Shown here: piece by piece, positions 9,421 to 17,326 of the stretch
How positions within the stretch are numbered: position 1 is the stretch's first letter
Layout: every line of letters starts with the position of its first letter
NCBI GenBank assembly: GCA_964608315.1
Contig: CAZSNF010000006.1
Coordinates: 1-64,000, forward strand
DNA from: VXPQ01 sp964608315
GTDB lineage: Bacteria > Bacteroidota > Rhodothermia > Rhodothermales > VXPQ01
Direction of reading: 5' to 3'
DNA length: 64,000 nt
Made by a program: the position numbers and the translations under genes
Notes under the pieces: generated by a model
What the model was told of the DNA's origin: nothing
Database searches by the model: none
What the model saw: the letters and a program-made list of their open reading frames with translations, nothing else

Positions 9421-10452
9421 ATGCGACGAATCTTGCCTTTCTTTCTGGCGCTGCTGCTGACTGCGCCGAGCGTTTTCGCCCAAAGCCGATCCGGGACCAC
9501 GGCGGCGCCCTTTTTGACGCTGGGCGCGGGCGCGCGGGGGCAGGCGCTGGGCCACGCCTACACCACGCTCGCTACAGGCGGCGACGCCCTGTTCTGGAAT
9601 CCGGCGGGCGCGGCGCGTCCGTACGCGGGCAGGCACCGGGGCAACGTGTTCCTGACGCACTACGAATGGTTCGCCGACATCCGGTACAACGCGGCGGGCG
9701 TGGTTGTCCCCGTGCTCGGGACCGGCGCCATCGGACTCAGCATGGCTATGGTCAACTATGGGGATATGAAGGTGCGGACCGTGGCCTTCCCTGAAGGGAC
9801 CGGAGAAACGTTTTCGTCGAACGATATGAGCCTGGGCCTGACGTATGCGCAGCCGCTCACGCAGGCGTTTTATTTCGGGGGAACGGTCAAGTACGTCCGG
9901 CAGCAGATACGCGACATGGACGCCGCCGCTGTGGCTTTCGACTTCGGCTTCATGCTGGAAACGCGCTATCTGAACGGCATGAACATCGCTGCGTCCATCC
10001 GGAATTTCGGCAGCAAGATGCAGATGCAGGGCATCAACGGGCAGGTGTTCGTGGATATCGATCAGACCACGACGGGCAATAATCCTGATATTCCGGCGCG
10101 CGTCGATATGGACCGGTGGGATTTGCCGCTGGCGTTCAAATTCGGCGTCATGGTGCCCATTCCCCTTGCGTTCAATACGGAACTTCAGCTCCTCGCCGAC
10201 GCCAATCAGGGGAACGACAACAGCCTCAACGGCGACCTGGGCGCGCAACTTCATTACGGTTCCAATACGTTCAATCTGGATCTGCGCGCGGGGTACAAGG
10301 ACGCCTTCATCGACAATGTGGACAGCCACTTGACCTTTGGCCTGGGGCTGGACGTGCGCGTGAGCGCGGTGCGGCTCGGGTTCGATTTCGCCTATATTCC
10401 GTTCGACATGCTTGGCGACACGCAGATGATCGACCTGCGCATCTATTATTAA
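9421..10452 (+). CDS. PorV/PorQ-family outer-membrane protein
   Basis: 343 residues from ATG 9421; an in-frame ATG at 9382 lies inside the previous gene and would spoil the signal peptide (MRRILPFFLALLLTAPSVFAQ). The mature N-terminus (APFLTLGAGARGQALGHAYTTLATGGDALFWNPAGAA) is the hallmark of the PorV/PorQ family, FadL-like barrels that serve as shuttle or attachment subunits in T9SS. The remainder alternates short beta strands and ends in IDLRIYY. Placement directly after a T9SS-tailed protein supports a role in presenting it. The stop codon TAA runs straight into a dispersed repeat. Confidence 0.88.
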   Translation: MRRILPFFLALLLTAPSVFAQSRSGTTAAPFLTLGAGARGQALGHAYTTLATGGDALFWNPAGAARPYAGRHRGNVFLTHYEWFADIRYNAAGVVVPVLGTGAIGLSMAMVNYGDMKVRTVAFPEGTGETFSSNDMSLGLTYAQPLTQAFYFGGTVKYVRQQIRDMDAAAVAFDFGFMLETRYLNGMNIAASIRNFGSKMQMQGINGQVFVDIDQTTTGNNPDIPARVDMDRWDLPLAFKFGVMVPIPLAFNTELQLLADANQGNDNSLNGDLGAQLHYGSNTFNLDLRAGYKDAFIDNVDSHLTFGLGLDVRVSAVRLGFDFAYIPFDMLGDTQMIDLRIYY

Positions 10453-10708
10453 AGGAACCTCTGATTAATTCTACTTCGATCAGCGCTTCGCGTTCGCGCG
10501 TACAGCGACATTATGACGGCGTCGTTGCAATCAGCGGCATACGCTACGGATTCGGGCGCAGCGGACGCGAAGCGCCCTTCGGGAGGCCGCGAGGAACGCT
10601 CTGGCTGTGTCATTCCTCATTACGTGGGACCTGCCACGCTGCTTCGTCATTCCTTGCCAGCGCGTTCCTCGCAGCCTCTGAACTTTGCAGAATTAAACAG
10701 AGGTTCCT
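10453..10708. repeat. Dispersed inverted-end repeat, complete copy
   Basis: 256 bp from AGGAACCTCTGATTAATTCT to AGAATTAAACAGAGGTTCCT, which are inverted copies of each other. Internal blocks shared with the copies at 23553 and 53527 include TTCGATCAGCGCTTCGCGTT, GTCGTTG.AATCAGCGG, GAAGCGCCCTTCGGGAGG, GGCTGTGTCATTCCTCATTA and CCTCGCAGCCTCTGAACTTT. It starts at the base after the TAA of the PorV-like gene. Confidence 0.85.
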
Positions 10709-10709
10709 A

Positions 10710-10763
10710 AAAGATACTCTGATCGAGTTCGCAAAGATCAGAGGCTGCGAGGGGTGCGCTGAC
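10710..10763. repeat. Dispersed repeat, right end in inverted orientation
   Basis: AAAGATACTCTGATCGAGTT followed by GCAAAGATCAGAGGCTGCGA and GGGGTGCGCTGAC is the reverse complement of the right-hand end of the complete element (GTCAGCGC..CCTCGCAGCCTCTGAACTTTGC plus terminal repeat). It abuts the complete copy ending at 10708. The following 130 bp up to 10894 show no recognised feature. Confidence 0.7.
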
Positions 10764-10894
10764 GCAGGGCGAACGGGTCTGTGGCGCGCCTTTTCACGAA
10801 ACATAAGGGTGCGCAGGCCATAAGCTGGCAGGGATATTTGGGGCCCGATGTTTCGCTCAAAGGCGCAGCCACAGATCCTCTCGACCGCTTTGCC

Positions 10895-10965
10895 TTAAGG
10901 ATACTCTGATTAAGGACACTCTGATTAAATCTGTTTCGATCAGCGCTTTACGTTCGTGCGTACCC
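10895..10965. repeat. Dispersed repeat, left-end fragment with doubled terminus
   Basis: TTAAGGATACTCTGATTAAG directly followed by GACACTCTGATTAAATCTG and TTTCGATCAGCGCTTTACGT: two tandem copies of the left terminus, then the first 50 bp of the element. It ends about 20 bp before the start of the PPIase gene, so it supplies most of that gene's leader. Confidence 0.75.
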
Positions 10966-10983
10966 TTAGGTCGTTCGCGGCGC

Positions 10984-12672
10984 ATGCGGGGGCGGGCCTT
11001 TTTCGGGCTTTTTCTGGCGTTGCGCATGGCGGCGTGCGCGGGCGAAGCGCCGCCAGACGAACGCGACCGCGTGGTGACGAATGCGGACGGGACGCCAATT
11101 ACCGTAGCGGATTTCGAGACGTCTTATGTGGCCTTTCTTCTCGCCACAGGGCAAAACGACACGCCCGCGAATCGTTACCTGCACCTTGCCCGGCTTGTAG
11201 ACGCATCGCTCCTCGCGGACGAAGCGGCGCGTCGCGGCTACGGGGCCGACAGCGTATTTAACGCCCTGATGGAGCGTACGCGGCGGCAGGCTATCGGCGG
11301 GCGTTTCTTCGAAACGGCATTCCTCGAAACCTTGCCGCCCATCGACGACGCCGACGTGCGGCGGGCATTCGTTCGGTCGAAGCAGCAAGTGGTGGCGCGG
11401 CATCTTTTTTACCGCGACCGGGCCGAGGCCGAAGCGGCCCATGCACGCTTGCTGGCCGGAAGCGATTTTCTGGAAGAAGCCGTCCTGTGCTACGATCTCC
11501 CCGCCGTCGATTCGTCGGCGGGCATGCTGGGCCCCATTCGGTATTTTCAGGTGGACGACGCCTTCGCCGAAGCCGCCTTCGCGCTGGACGTCGGGGAAAT
11601 ATCGGAGCCGGTTCGGTCGCGCTACGGTTACCATATCATCCGGGCGGAAGAGAAAACAGGTACGCCCATCGTTACGGAATCCGAATATCAGTACCGCAAG
11701 GAAGGCATAACGACGCAGGCGGCGCTGCGGACCCGGCGGCTCGAAGGGGATCGCTTTGTTCGTACGTTTATGGAGGGACTGGACGTGCAGGTCGACGCAC
11801 CCGCTGTCCACAGTCTTGCAGAGGCAATTCGGCGCCTCGAAAATCGCGTCGCGCCGGCCCCCGTGGAGCTGGACATGGATCCGGAAACGGCGCGGCTCGA
11901 TCTGCGCACGCTGCCCGGGGAATTCACGCCGGACACGCCGTTGGCCACCTACTTTTTCGAAGGCGAAACCGTGGTTTTTACGGCGGGCGATTATTATTTC
12001 TGGCTGCCGGAATTGCCGTTTTCCGAAGCGAGCGCCCGGACCGCCGCCTCCGTGGGACGCGCGTTGCGCAACGACGCCCTTTTCCGCGCCGGTTTGCAGC
12101 GAGGGCTGGATAGCGACCCCGCGGTGGACGCCGAAATGGAGCGCGAAGGCCGCCGCGAACGTACCCGGCGTATCCGGGATACGCTGCGCGCGAACCCGCC
12201 CGCCGAAATTCCCGAAACGGAACTTCGCGCTGCATTCGATCGTAGCCCCGCGGCCCGACAGCGTCGCTGGACCGCCGACTTCTGGGCCATCCCCTTCCCC
12301 ACGCAGCCCGAAGCGGAAGCGGCGCAAGCCCTGTTGACGTCCGACCCGTCGAGGGCGGCGGATTACGCGCAGTACGTCAGATATACGGAAGCGCGCCTGG
12401 ATACCCTGCCTCAATGGGCCGTGACGGTTCGGCAGGCCCCCCTTCGGCAGGCGATGCTTGCCCGCCAGGCTTCCGACTCCTGGGCGCTGGTCCGCGTGGA
12501 GCGCCGCCGGTCGGAAGCCGCCGTCGCGTACGCCGCCGTACGGGATTCGCTCTTGCGGGCCGTGGCGCCGCGCTACAACGAGTATCGCCTTCTTCAGCGC
12601 CTGTACGACCGGGCCGCGGTGCGTACGGACAGCTTGCTGTTCGAGCAGATGATGCAGCTCGGCGGGGAATGA
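10984..12672 (+). CDS. Parvulin-type peptidyl-prolyl isomerase (SurA/PrsA-like)
   Basis: 562 residues. The short hydrophobic N-terminus (RAFFGLFLALRMAACAGE) suggests a signal peptide with a lipobox-like MAAC, so a lipid-anchored periplasmic protein is possible. A helical SurA_N-like part (about 25-130) precedes a rotamase domain at about 138-235: QQVVARHLFYRDRAEAEA, then GMLGPIRYF and FALDVGEISEPVRSRYGYHII. The C-terminal half is Arg/Ala-rich and helical without a clear second rotamase domain. Likely an envelope foldase for outer-membrane or secreted proteins, fitting the upstream genes. Its stop codon lies within sequence matching the dispersed repeat (GGAATGACACAGCCAG), so the last residues may derive from it. 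Confidence 0.82.
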   Translation: MRGRAFFGLFLALRMAACAGEAPPDERDRVVTNADGTPITVADFETSYVAFLLATGQNDTPANRYLHLARLVDASLLADEAARRGYGADSVFNALMERTRRQAIGGRFFETAFLETLPPIDDADVRRAFVRSKQQVVARHLFYRDRAEAEAAHARLLAGSDFLEEAVLCYDLPAVDSSAGMLGPIRYFQVDDAFAEAAFALDVGEISEPVRSRYGYHIIRAEEKTGTPIVTESEYQYRKEGITTQAALRTRRLEGDRFVRTFMEGLDVQVDAPAVHSLAEAIRRLENRVAPAPVELDMDPETARLDLRTLPGEFTPDTPLATYFFEGETVVFTAGDYYFWLPELPFSEASARTAASVGRALRNDALFRAGLQRGLDSDPAVDAEMEREGRRERTRRIRDTLRANPPAEIPETELRAAFDRSPAARQRRWTADFWAIPFPTQPEAEAAQALLTSDPSRAADYAQYVRYTEARLDTLPQWAVTVRQAPLRQAMLARQASDSWALVRVERRRSEAAVAYAAVRDSLLRAVAPRYNEYRLLQRLYDRAAVRTDSLLFEQMMQLGGE

Positions 12673-12743
12673 CACAGCCAGTGCGCCTCTCGCAGCCTCC
12701 CGGAGGGCGCTTCGCATTCCCCAGGCCCTAATCAGAGTGTCCC
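12666..12743. repeat. Dispersed repeat, inverted truncated copy
   Basis: GGAATGACACAGCCAGTGCG, CTCGCAGCCTCCCGGAGGGC and GCTTCGC are the reverse complement of the central part of the element. The fragment ends in CAGGCCCTAATCAGAGTGTC, an element terminus of the variant also seen at 53724-53748. It overlaps the stop codon of the PPIase gene. Confidence 0.75.
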
Positions 12744-12771
12744 TTGCATTGCCCGCATTTTTCCCGGAGCG

Positions 12772-14046
12772 TTACCGCCGCCGGAGCCGTTCCCGAACCC
12801 CCTCTACCGCCGGATTGCCTTCGCCATAGCGAAATGCGCGATGCAGCGCAGCGTCCGCCTCGGCTATTTTTCCCGCGCGCAGATACAGCAAGCCGAGGTT
12901 CACCCATGCCTCGGCATGGGTCGAGTCCGTGCGCAGGACCTGACGAAACAACGCTTCGGCTTCGTCGGACTGTTCTGTTTGCGCATACAGCGTGGCGATG
13001 TTGGTTTGCAGCGCCAGATTGTTCGGGCGCAGGCTGAGCGCGACATTATAGACCTTGAGCGCTTCCGTCAGCCGGCCCGAACGGCGCAATGCGTCGGCGT
13101 AGATCAATTGCGTCTGGAAACTTTCCGGCGCGGCTCGGGCTTCCCGCCCGTAGCGTTCCACGTCCTGTTGTTCCGCGCGCAACCGGTTGGCCCGGTCGAG
13201 TATGCGGGTTGCTTCGTCCAGCTGCCCCATATCTCGCAGGGATTGGCCCAGGGAGAAGGCGGCCTGATAGTTCCATGGCTGGACCTCCAGCACGGCGCGC
13301 AGGTGCGGGATCGCCGCCGCCGGCTCGCCCACCCGGCGGAGCAGCGCGCCCACCTTGTAGCGATAGTCGAGAGAGGCGGCGAGGGCGAAAGCCCGCTCGG
13401 CGTGCGCCAGCGCCGCGCTGAAGTCGCCTTCGCGTTCATGCCAGTCGGTAAGCGCGGCATGGGCGGGCGCGTAGTCCGGATCGATGGCGAGAGCCTGCTC
13501 GTAGGCTTCCCTTGCTTCGATGGGGTTGCCCAGCGTTTCGTGCGTAGCGCCCAGTCCGTGCCATGGATTGGGGTCGCGGCTGCGTTCTGTCTCGCGTACG
13601 TAGAAGGCCAGCGCATCGCGGTAACTTTTCTGCCGGAACGCCACATTGCCGAGATTGTGGGCCAGTCCGGGGTAATCGGGCTGTATTCGCTCCACTTCGC
13701 GCCACGACGCTCCCGCCTCGTTAATGCGCCCCAGTTCGAAATAAATCAGTCCCTGCACGAAATGACCGTCGGGGTAAAACGGCGCATGCGCGATCGCGCT
13801 GTCGGCGAAGGCGAGTCCCTGCGCGTAGTTTTGACCGGCCAACGCCTGCCGCGAAGATCGCACGAAGCGCGCGGCGGCGGACACGGGAATGGCGCGTTGA
13901 ACCGCCTCGCGGGGCGCCGAACCGCCTCTATCCGAATCTTCGTTGCCCTCTTTCGCGCCGGAACCGCATCCTCCCGCAACGACGATCAGGAAGGCAAGGC
14001 AAGCGATGCGGGGGATGGAATAGTCTGTACGATTGACAGGGCGCAT
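12772..14046 (-). CDS. TPR-repeat lipoprotein
   Basis: 424 residues. The N-terminus has a lipoprotein signal with lipobox VAGGC (Cys about residue 27), so the protein is probably anchored in the envelope. From about residue 65 to the end there are successive tetratricopeptide repeats, recognisable from A/G/Y/A/P spacing: YPDGHFVQGLIYFELGRINE, YPGLAHNLGNVAFRQKSYRD, PNPWHGLGATHETLGNPIEA, HAEAWVNLGLLYLRAGKIAE. TPR arrays bind partner proteins; no enzymatic domain is present. It converges with the PPIase gene and is followed at distance by the DUF5916 gene on the same strand. The specific partner is unknown. Confidence 0.85.
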   Translation of the reverse strand: MRPVNRTDYSIPRIACLAFLIVVAGGCGSGAKEGNEDSDRGGSAPREAVQRAIPVSAAARFVRSSRQALAGQNYAQGLAFADSAIAHAPFYPDGHFVQGLIYFELGRINEAGASWREVERIQPDYPGLAHNLGNVAFRQKSYRDALAFYVRETERSRDPNPWHGLGATHETLGNPIEAREAYEQALAIDPDYAPAHAALTDWHEREGDFSAALAHAERAFALAASLDYRYKVGALLRRVGEPAAAIPHLRAVLEVQPWNYQAAFSLGQSLRDMGQLDEATRILDRANRLRAEQQDVERYGREARAAPESFQTQLIYADALRRSGRLTEALKVYNVALSLRPNNLALQTNIATLYAQTEQSDEAEALFRQVLRTDSTHAEAWVNLGLLYLRAGKIAEADAALHRAFRYGEGNPAVEGVRERLRRR

Positions 14047-14070
14047 GCCGAATTCCCTGAGGGAAGGGCT

Positions 14071-14088
14071 GATTGATCAGAGTATCCT
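14071..14088. repeat. Remnant terminus of the dispersed repeat
   Basis: GATTGATCAGAGTATCCT matches the terminal sequence of the element (ATTTAATCAGAGTATCCT) about 25 bp upstream of the TPR lipoprotein gene. Only the end is recognisable. Confidence 0.5.
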
Positions 14089-14322
14089 GTGCATTTTGCG
14101 AACAGAAACCCCTCGAACCATGCAATAAATGCATAATGCGTTATTCCCGGGGCGTTCCCGGTTCAATATCTGCGCGTTTCCGCCATTCCGGGATGTGCGA
14201 ATGGCCTGGGCGGACCGCCGCGGCCTTCCGCAAGGTACGACATGCGAAAGTATCATGCGGGGCCGCTTCGCATGCGTCGCGCGAACGCGGCGCGTACGCG
14301 ATTTGTCACGCTGTCCAGACTC

Positions 14323-17043
14323 CTACGAACTGAACCACCAGTTCATCTTCAGCACGAACACGTTTTGCATGGGCGCGGCGGCCAATTGGTCGAACGACGA
14401 ACCGAATCCGAAATATGGGTCGTCCGTGGCGTCGGATCGTTGTTGCGTCCAGACCAGATACAGCGTGGAGCCGGGCCGGTATTCCCAACGGGCCACCGCC
14501 GTTCCCCGGAGCGAGGCGAAGTTGAAATCCCGATTGGGCAATTCGAACGCTTCGGCGGGTCCGTCGGGCCCGTCCGGGTCCGCCGCAAGGGTTTCTCCAT
14601 CGAACGTCGAACCCTCTTCGCCGTAGCGTATGAAATCGTAGGACCGGGCGCGCGCCAGTTCCTTGTATTCGGAATAGTCGCCCACGGAAACGAGGGGCTG
14701 CGCATACAGCTGAAAACTCAGTTCCGGGGTGAATGTCCAGTTGAGTCGTATGGCGGACGATAACGTGATCTGGTCGAGCCTGGCGAATACGTAGCGTTTT
14801 CCGAAGGTCCGGTTGGCCAGCGGATCGTCGAAGGCGCCCACCCATTGGGCCTCGCTGGTCGTCCATGCAACGGACGGGTTCACGGCAAGGGCCACATTCG
14901 AGGCGGCTTGCCATTCTACGTCTACGCCCAGTTCCGTTTCCTTTCCGGATCCGCTGCGCGCCAGATCTGCCTCGAGTCCGAGCACGAACGCCTTGCGTCG
15001 GTCGGAATACACGTTCAGGCCCATGCCCATTCCCGCCGGCTCCAGCGTCAGCGGGCCGCCTCGCGTACGCCGCGTATTGACGGTTTCCGGGCCGACGAAG
15101 AGGCGTCCGAACGCCGAGTAATAATTCAGAAACTGAACGCGGGAGAACAGGAAGGCCCCCGACGAGAACACGTTGCCGTCGTAGTCCACGCCGCGGAACA
15201 GGGCGGCCATGACGAAGGCGTCTCGCGTAAATCGGGTGGGGTCGTTCCAGCTGTATCCCGTGGCGACATGCCCGTTTATGTTGCCCGAACTGTACTGGAA
15301 CCCGGCGTCGTTTACGTCGAAGGAAGGGGATACGGCCTCGACCGCCGTATTGAAGGCCAAACGTCCGCGTTCCCTGGTCAGGCCTATGCGTCCGGTCCAT
15401 CCGCTCAGGGAGGTGGCGTCGCTGTCGAGCCATACATGTTTTCTGTCCGGGCGCTGGAAGTAATGCACCGAACTTTGCTGAATATCGAGGAGCCGCTCCC
15501 TCGTTCCCGTCAGATGGGACCACCCCGCAGAACCGTTCAGCACCCAGGTTTTTTCCTCGTCGAGGAAGGTCCACCCGTCCATGCCGAAGACTAGCGACCG
15601 CTTGTTCATCTCATCCATGAGGCGCTCGTCCGAAAAGAACCGCTGGTTGACGGTGGACAAAAAGCCCAGGCCATGCCGTCCCTCCGCGAATTCTTTCTGG
15701 GCCCGGTACGCGCCATGCCAGGCGGTCGGCTCTATTTCCGCTTCGGATCGCGCGCCGGTTTCGCTTTGCAATCGGGCGTGTTCCCGAGCGGTCAGCGCTT
15801 GCATGGCGCCTACGTTCCAGCCGCCCGGCAGTTTGCCCACGATCTTGGCGGCGCCGAGTATGCGCGTACCGTCCGGCGCGTCCGCAAAGGCGTGATCGGG
15901 CAAACTTCCTGTCGGCGCCCGCCCGATGCGGCGGCTGTAGAAAAAGGAGGGACCGCTGTGAAAATTCACGTTGAAACTGGGGCCTCCCCTTCCGAAATCG
16001 CCGAATACGGATGCGCCTTCCACGAAAAACGGACGTTTTTCCGAGAAATATGTCTCGTAATCGCCCAGGTTTACGACGGCGGGGTCCACTTCCACCTGAC
16101 CGAAATCCGGGTTTATCGTGGCGTTCATCGTCAGGTTGGACGTAAGGGCGTATCGTATGTCCACGCCTCCGTCCAGGCCGTACGAAGAACCGTCGTTGAA
16201 CGGATCGTCCGCGCCGACCGTTTGATCGTAGGCGCCGCGCGTCGTGACGTACGGGATCAGTTCCAGCTGGCGCCGCGGGCGAATGTCCCGAATGCCCGTC
16301 AATTCCGGGAAACGGCTTACGAAGCCGCTTTCGTCGCTGGGCGTGTATGCGAGATAGGCGCGTTCCTGCTTGCGGGAGACGCCGCGTATGAAATTTATCC
16401 CCCATACGTACTGGTCCTGCTGGTAGAATCGCAACTGCGAATACGGGATGCGCATCTCGGCCGTCCATCCGTGCGACGTGCGCTGTACGCGCCCCTGCCA
16501 TACGCCATCCCAGTCGGAATCGTCGTGGTTGTCGTTCATGAACACCCCGTCATGGAGGGTGCCGGCGGCGTTCAGGCCGAAGTAGTATCCGCTGCGGCGG
16601 TCCCGATACGGATCCAGGCACACCGCGAAAAAGTCGGATTCCAGGTCTGCGTCGCGGCGGCCCAGGCGGGCGACGATCGAATCCGGCGCGCTATCGAACA
16701 GGCGGGCCCCGACGTAGATCGCTTCGTTATCGTACAGGACGATGGCCTCGGTGCGCTCGGTCGCCGGCGCGCCCTCGTCCGGGTCCGATTGAAAAAACCG
16801 ATCAGCGGGCGTTCCCTGCTCCCATGCCGCTTCGTCCAGCCGACCGTCAATTCGTATTGTCTCCGTCGCAGCCGTGGCGGTAACGGTTTGTACGAGGTTG
16901 CGCGTTGCCTCCGAAGTCGCCGGGGGAACGTCTCCCGGACGATCTGCCCCTGAAGAATTGGATTGGGCGTATGTCTGGTCCCGGCTTGCAGGCGCCGAAA
17001 AGATAAGTATGAAAAAAAACAGAATACGCGCTGCGATACGCAT
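14323..17043 (-). CDS. DUF5916 outer-membrane protein with CBM9-like N-domain
   Basis: 906 residues from ATG at 17043; a start 45 bases upstream would precede the signal peptide (MRIAARILFFFILIFSAPAS). Residues about 55-240 form a family 9 carbohydrate-binding-like domain (IRIDGRLDEAAWEQ, DNEAIYVGARLFDS, YFGLNAAGTLHDGVF, AEMRIPYSQLRF). The rest is a DUF5916 beta-barrel region (FFVEGASVFGDFGRGG, FFYSRRIGR, NFASLRGTAVARWEYRPGST, ending MNWWFSS). The family is common near glycan or peptide degradation genes of Bacteroidota; its molecular activity is not established. It lies 283 bp downstream of the GH5 gene on the same strand, consistent with a shared glycan function. Confidence 0.88.
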   Translation of the reverse strand: MRIAARILFFFILIFSAPASRDQTYAQSNSSGADRPGDVPPATSEATRNLVQTVTATAATETIRIDGRLDEAAWEQGTPADRFFQSDPDEGAPATERTEAIVLYDNEAIYVGARLFDSAPDSIVARLGRRDADLESDFFAVCLDPYRDRRSGYYFGLNAAGTLHDGVFMNDNHDDSDWDGVWQGRVQRTSHGWTAEMRIPYSQLRFYQQDQYVWGINFIRGVSRKQERAYLAYTPSDESGFVSRFPELTGIRDIRPRRQLELIPYVTTRGAYDQTVGADDPFNDGSSYGLDGGVDIRYALTSNLTMNATINPDFGQVEVDPAVVNLGDYETYFSEKRPFFVEGASVFGDFGRGGPSFNVNFHSGPSFFYSRRIGRAPTGSLPDHAFADAPDGTRILGAAKIVGKLPGGWNVGAMQALTAREHARLQSETGARSEAEIEPTAWHGAYRAQKEFAEGRHGLGFLSTVNQRFFSDERLMDEMNKRSLVFGMDGWTFLDEEKTWVLNGSAGWSHLTGTRERLLDIQQSSVHYFQRPDRKHVWLDSDATSLSGWTGRIGLTRERGRLAFNTAVEAVSPSFDVNDAGFQYSSGNINGHVATGYSWNDPTRFTRDAFVMAALFRGVDYDGNVFSSGAFLFSRVQFLNYYSAFGRLFVGPETVNTRRTRGGPLTLEPAGMGMGLNVYSDRRKAFVLGLEADLARSGSGKETELGVDVEWQAASNVALAVNPSVAWTTSEAQWVGAFDDPLANRTFGKRYVFARLDQITLSSAIRLNWTFTPELSFQLYAQPLVSVGDYSEYKELARARSYDFIRYGEEGSTFDGETLAADPDGPDGPAEAFELPNRDFNFASLRGTAVARWEYRPGSTLYLVWTQQRSDATDDPYFGFGSSFDQLAAAPMQNVFVLKMNWWFSS

Positions 17044-17326
17044 GAGAGGCTGAAGATGGGTTGCTCGAAAACCTTCCGGGCGGCCCAAATGGGGGACGCG
17101 CCGCCGACCGCTCGACTACAGACGCATTTGAACCACTATCCTTTTTGCGCAATACGCAATAAAAAGGATATGGTTACGCGGGCGCGAAAATATTATGGCC
17201 CTGCGGAAGGCGCATGGATGTTCGCATGCCCTCCGCGCGTTTGCCGCCGGAAGGCAACGCCCGACGGCGGGAGCGCCATCCGCCGCCTCCGCGTCGTCCG
17301 TTCGCGAAATGCCTGGCGCGCGTCGC

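Noticed and set aside
7350..9500. 716-codon minus-strand frame
   Set aside because: Antisense shadow of the large secreted protein gene, no signal peptide or domain.
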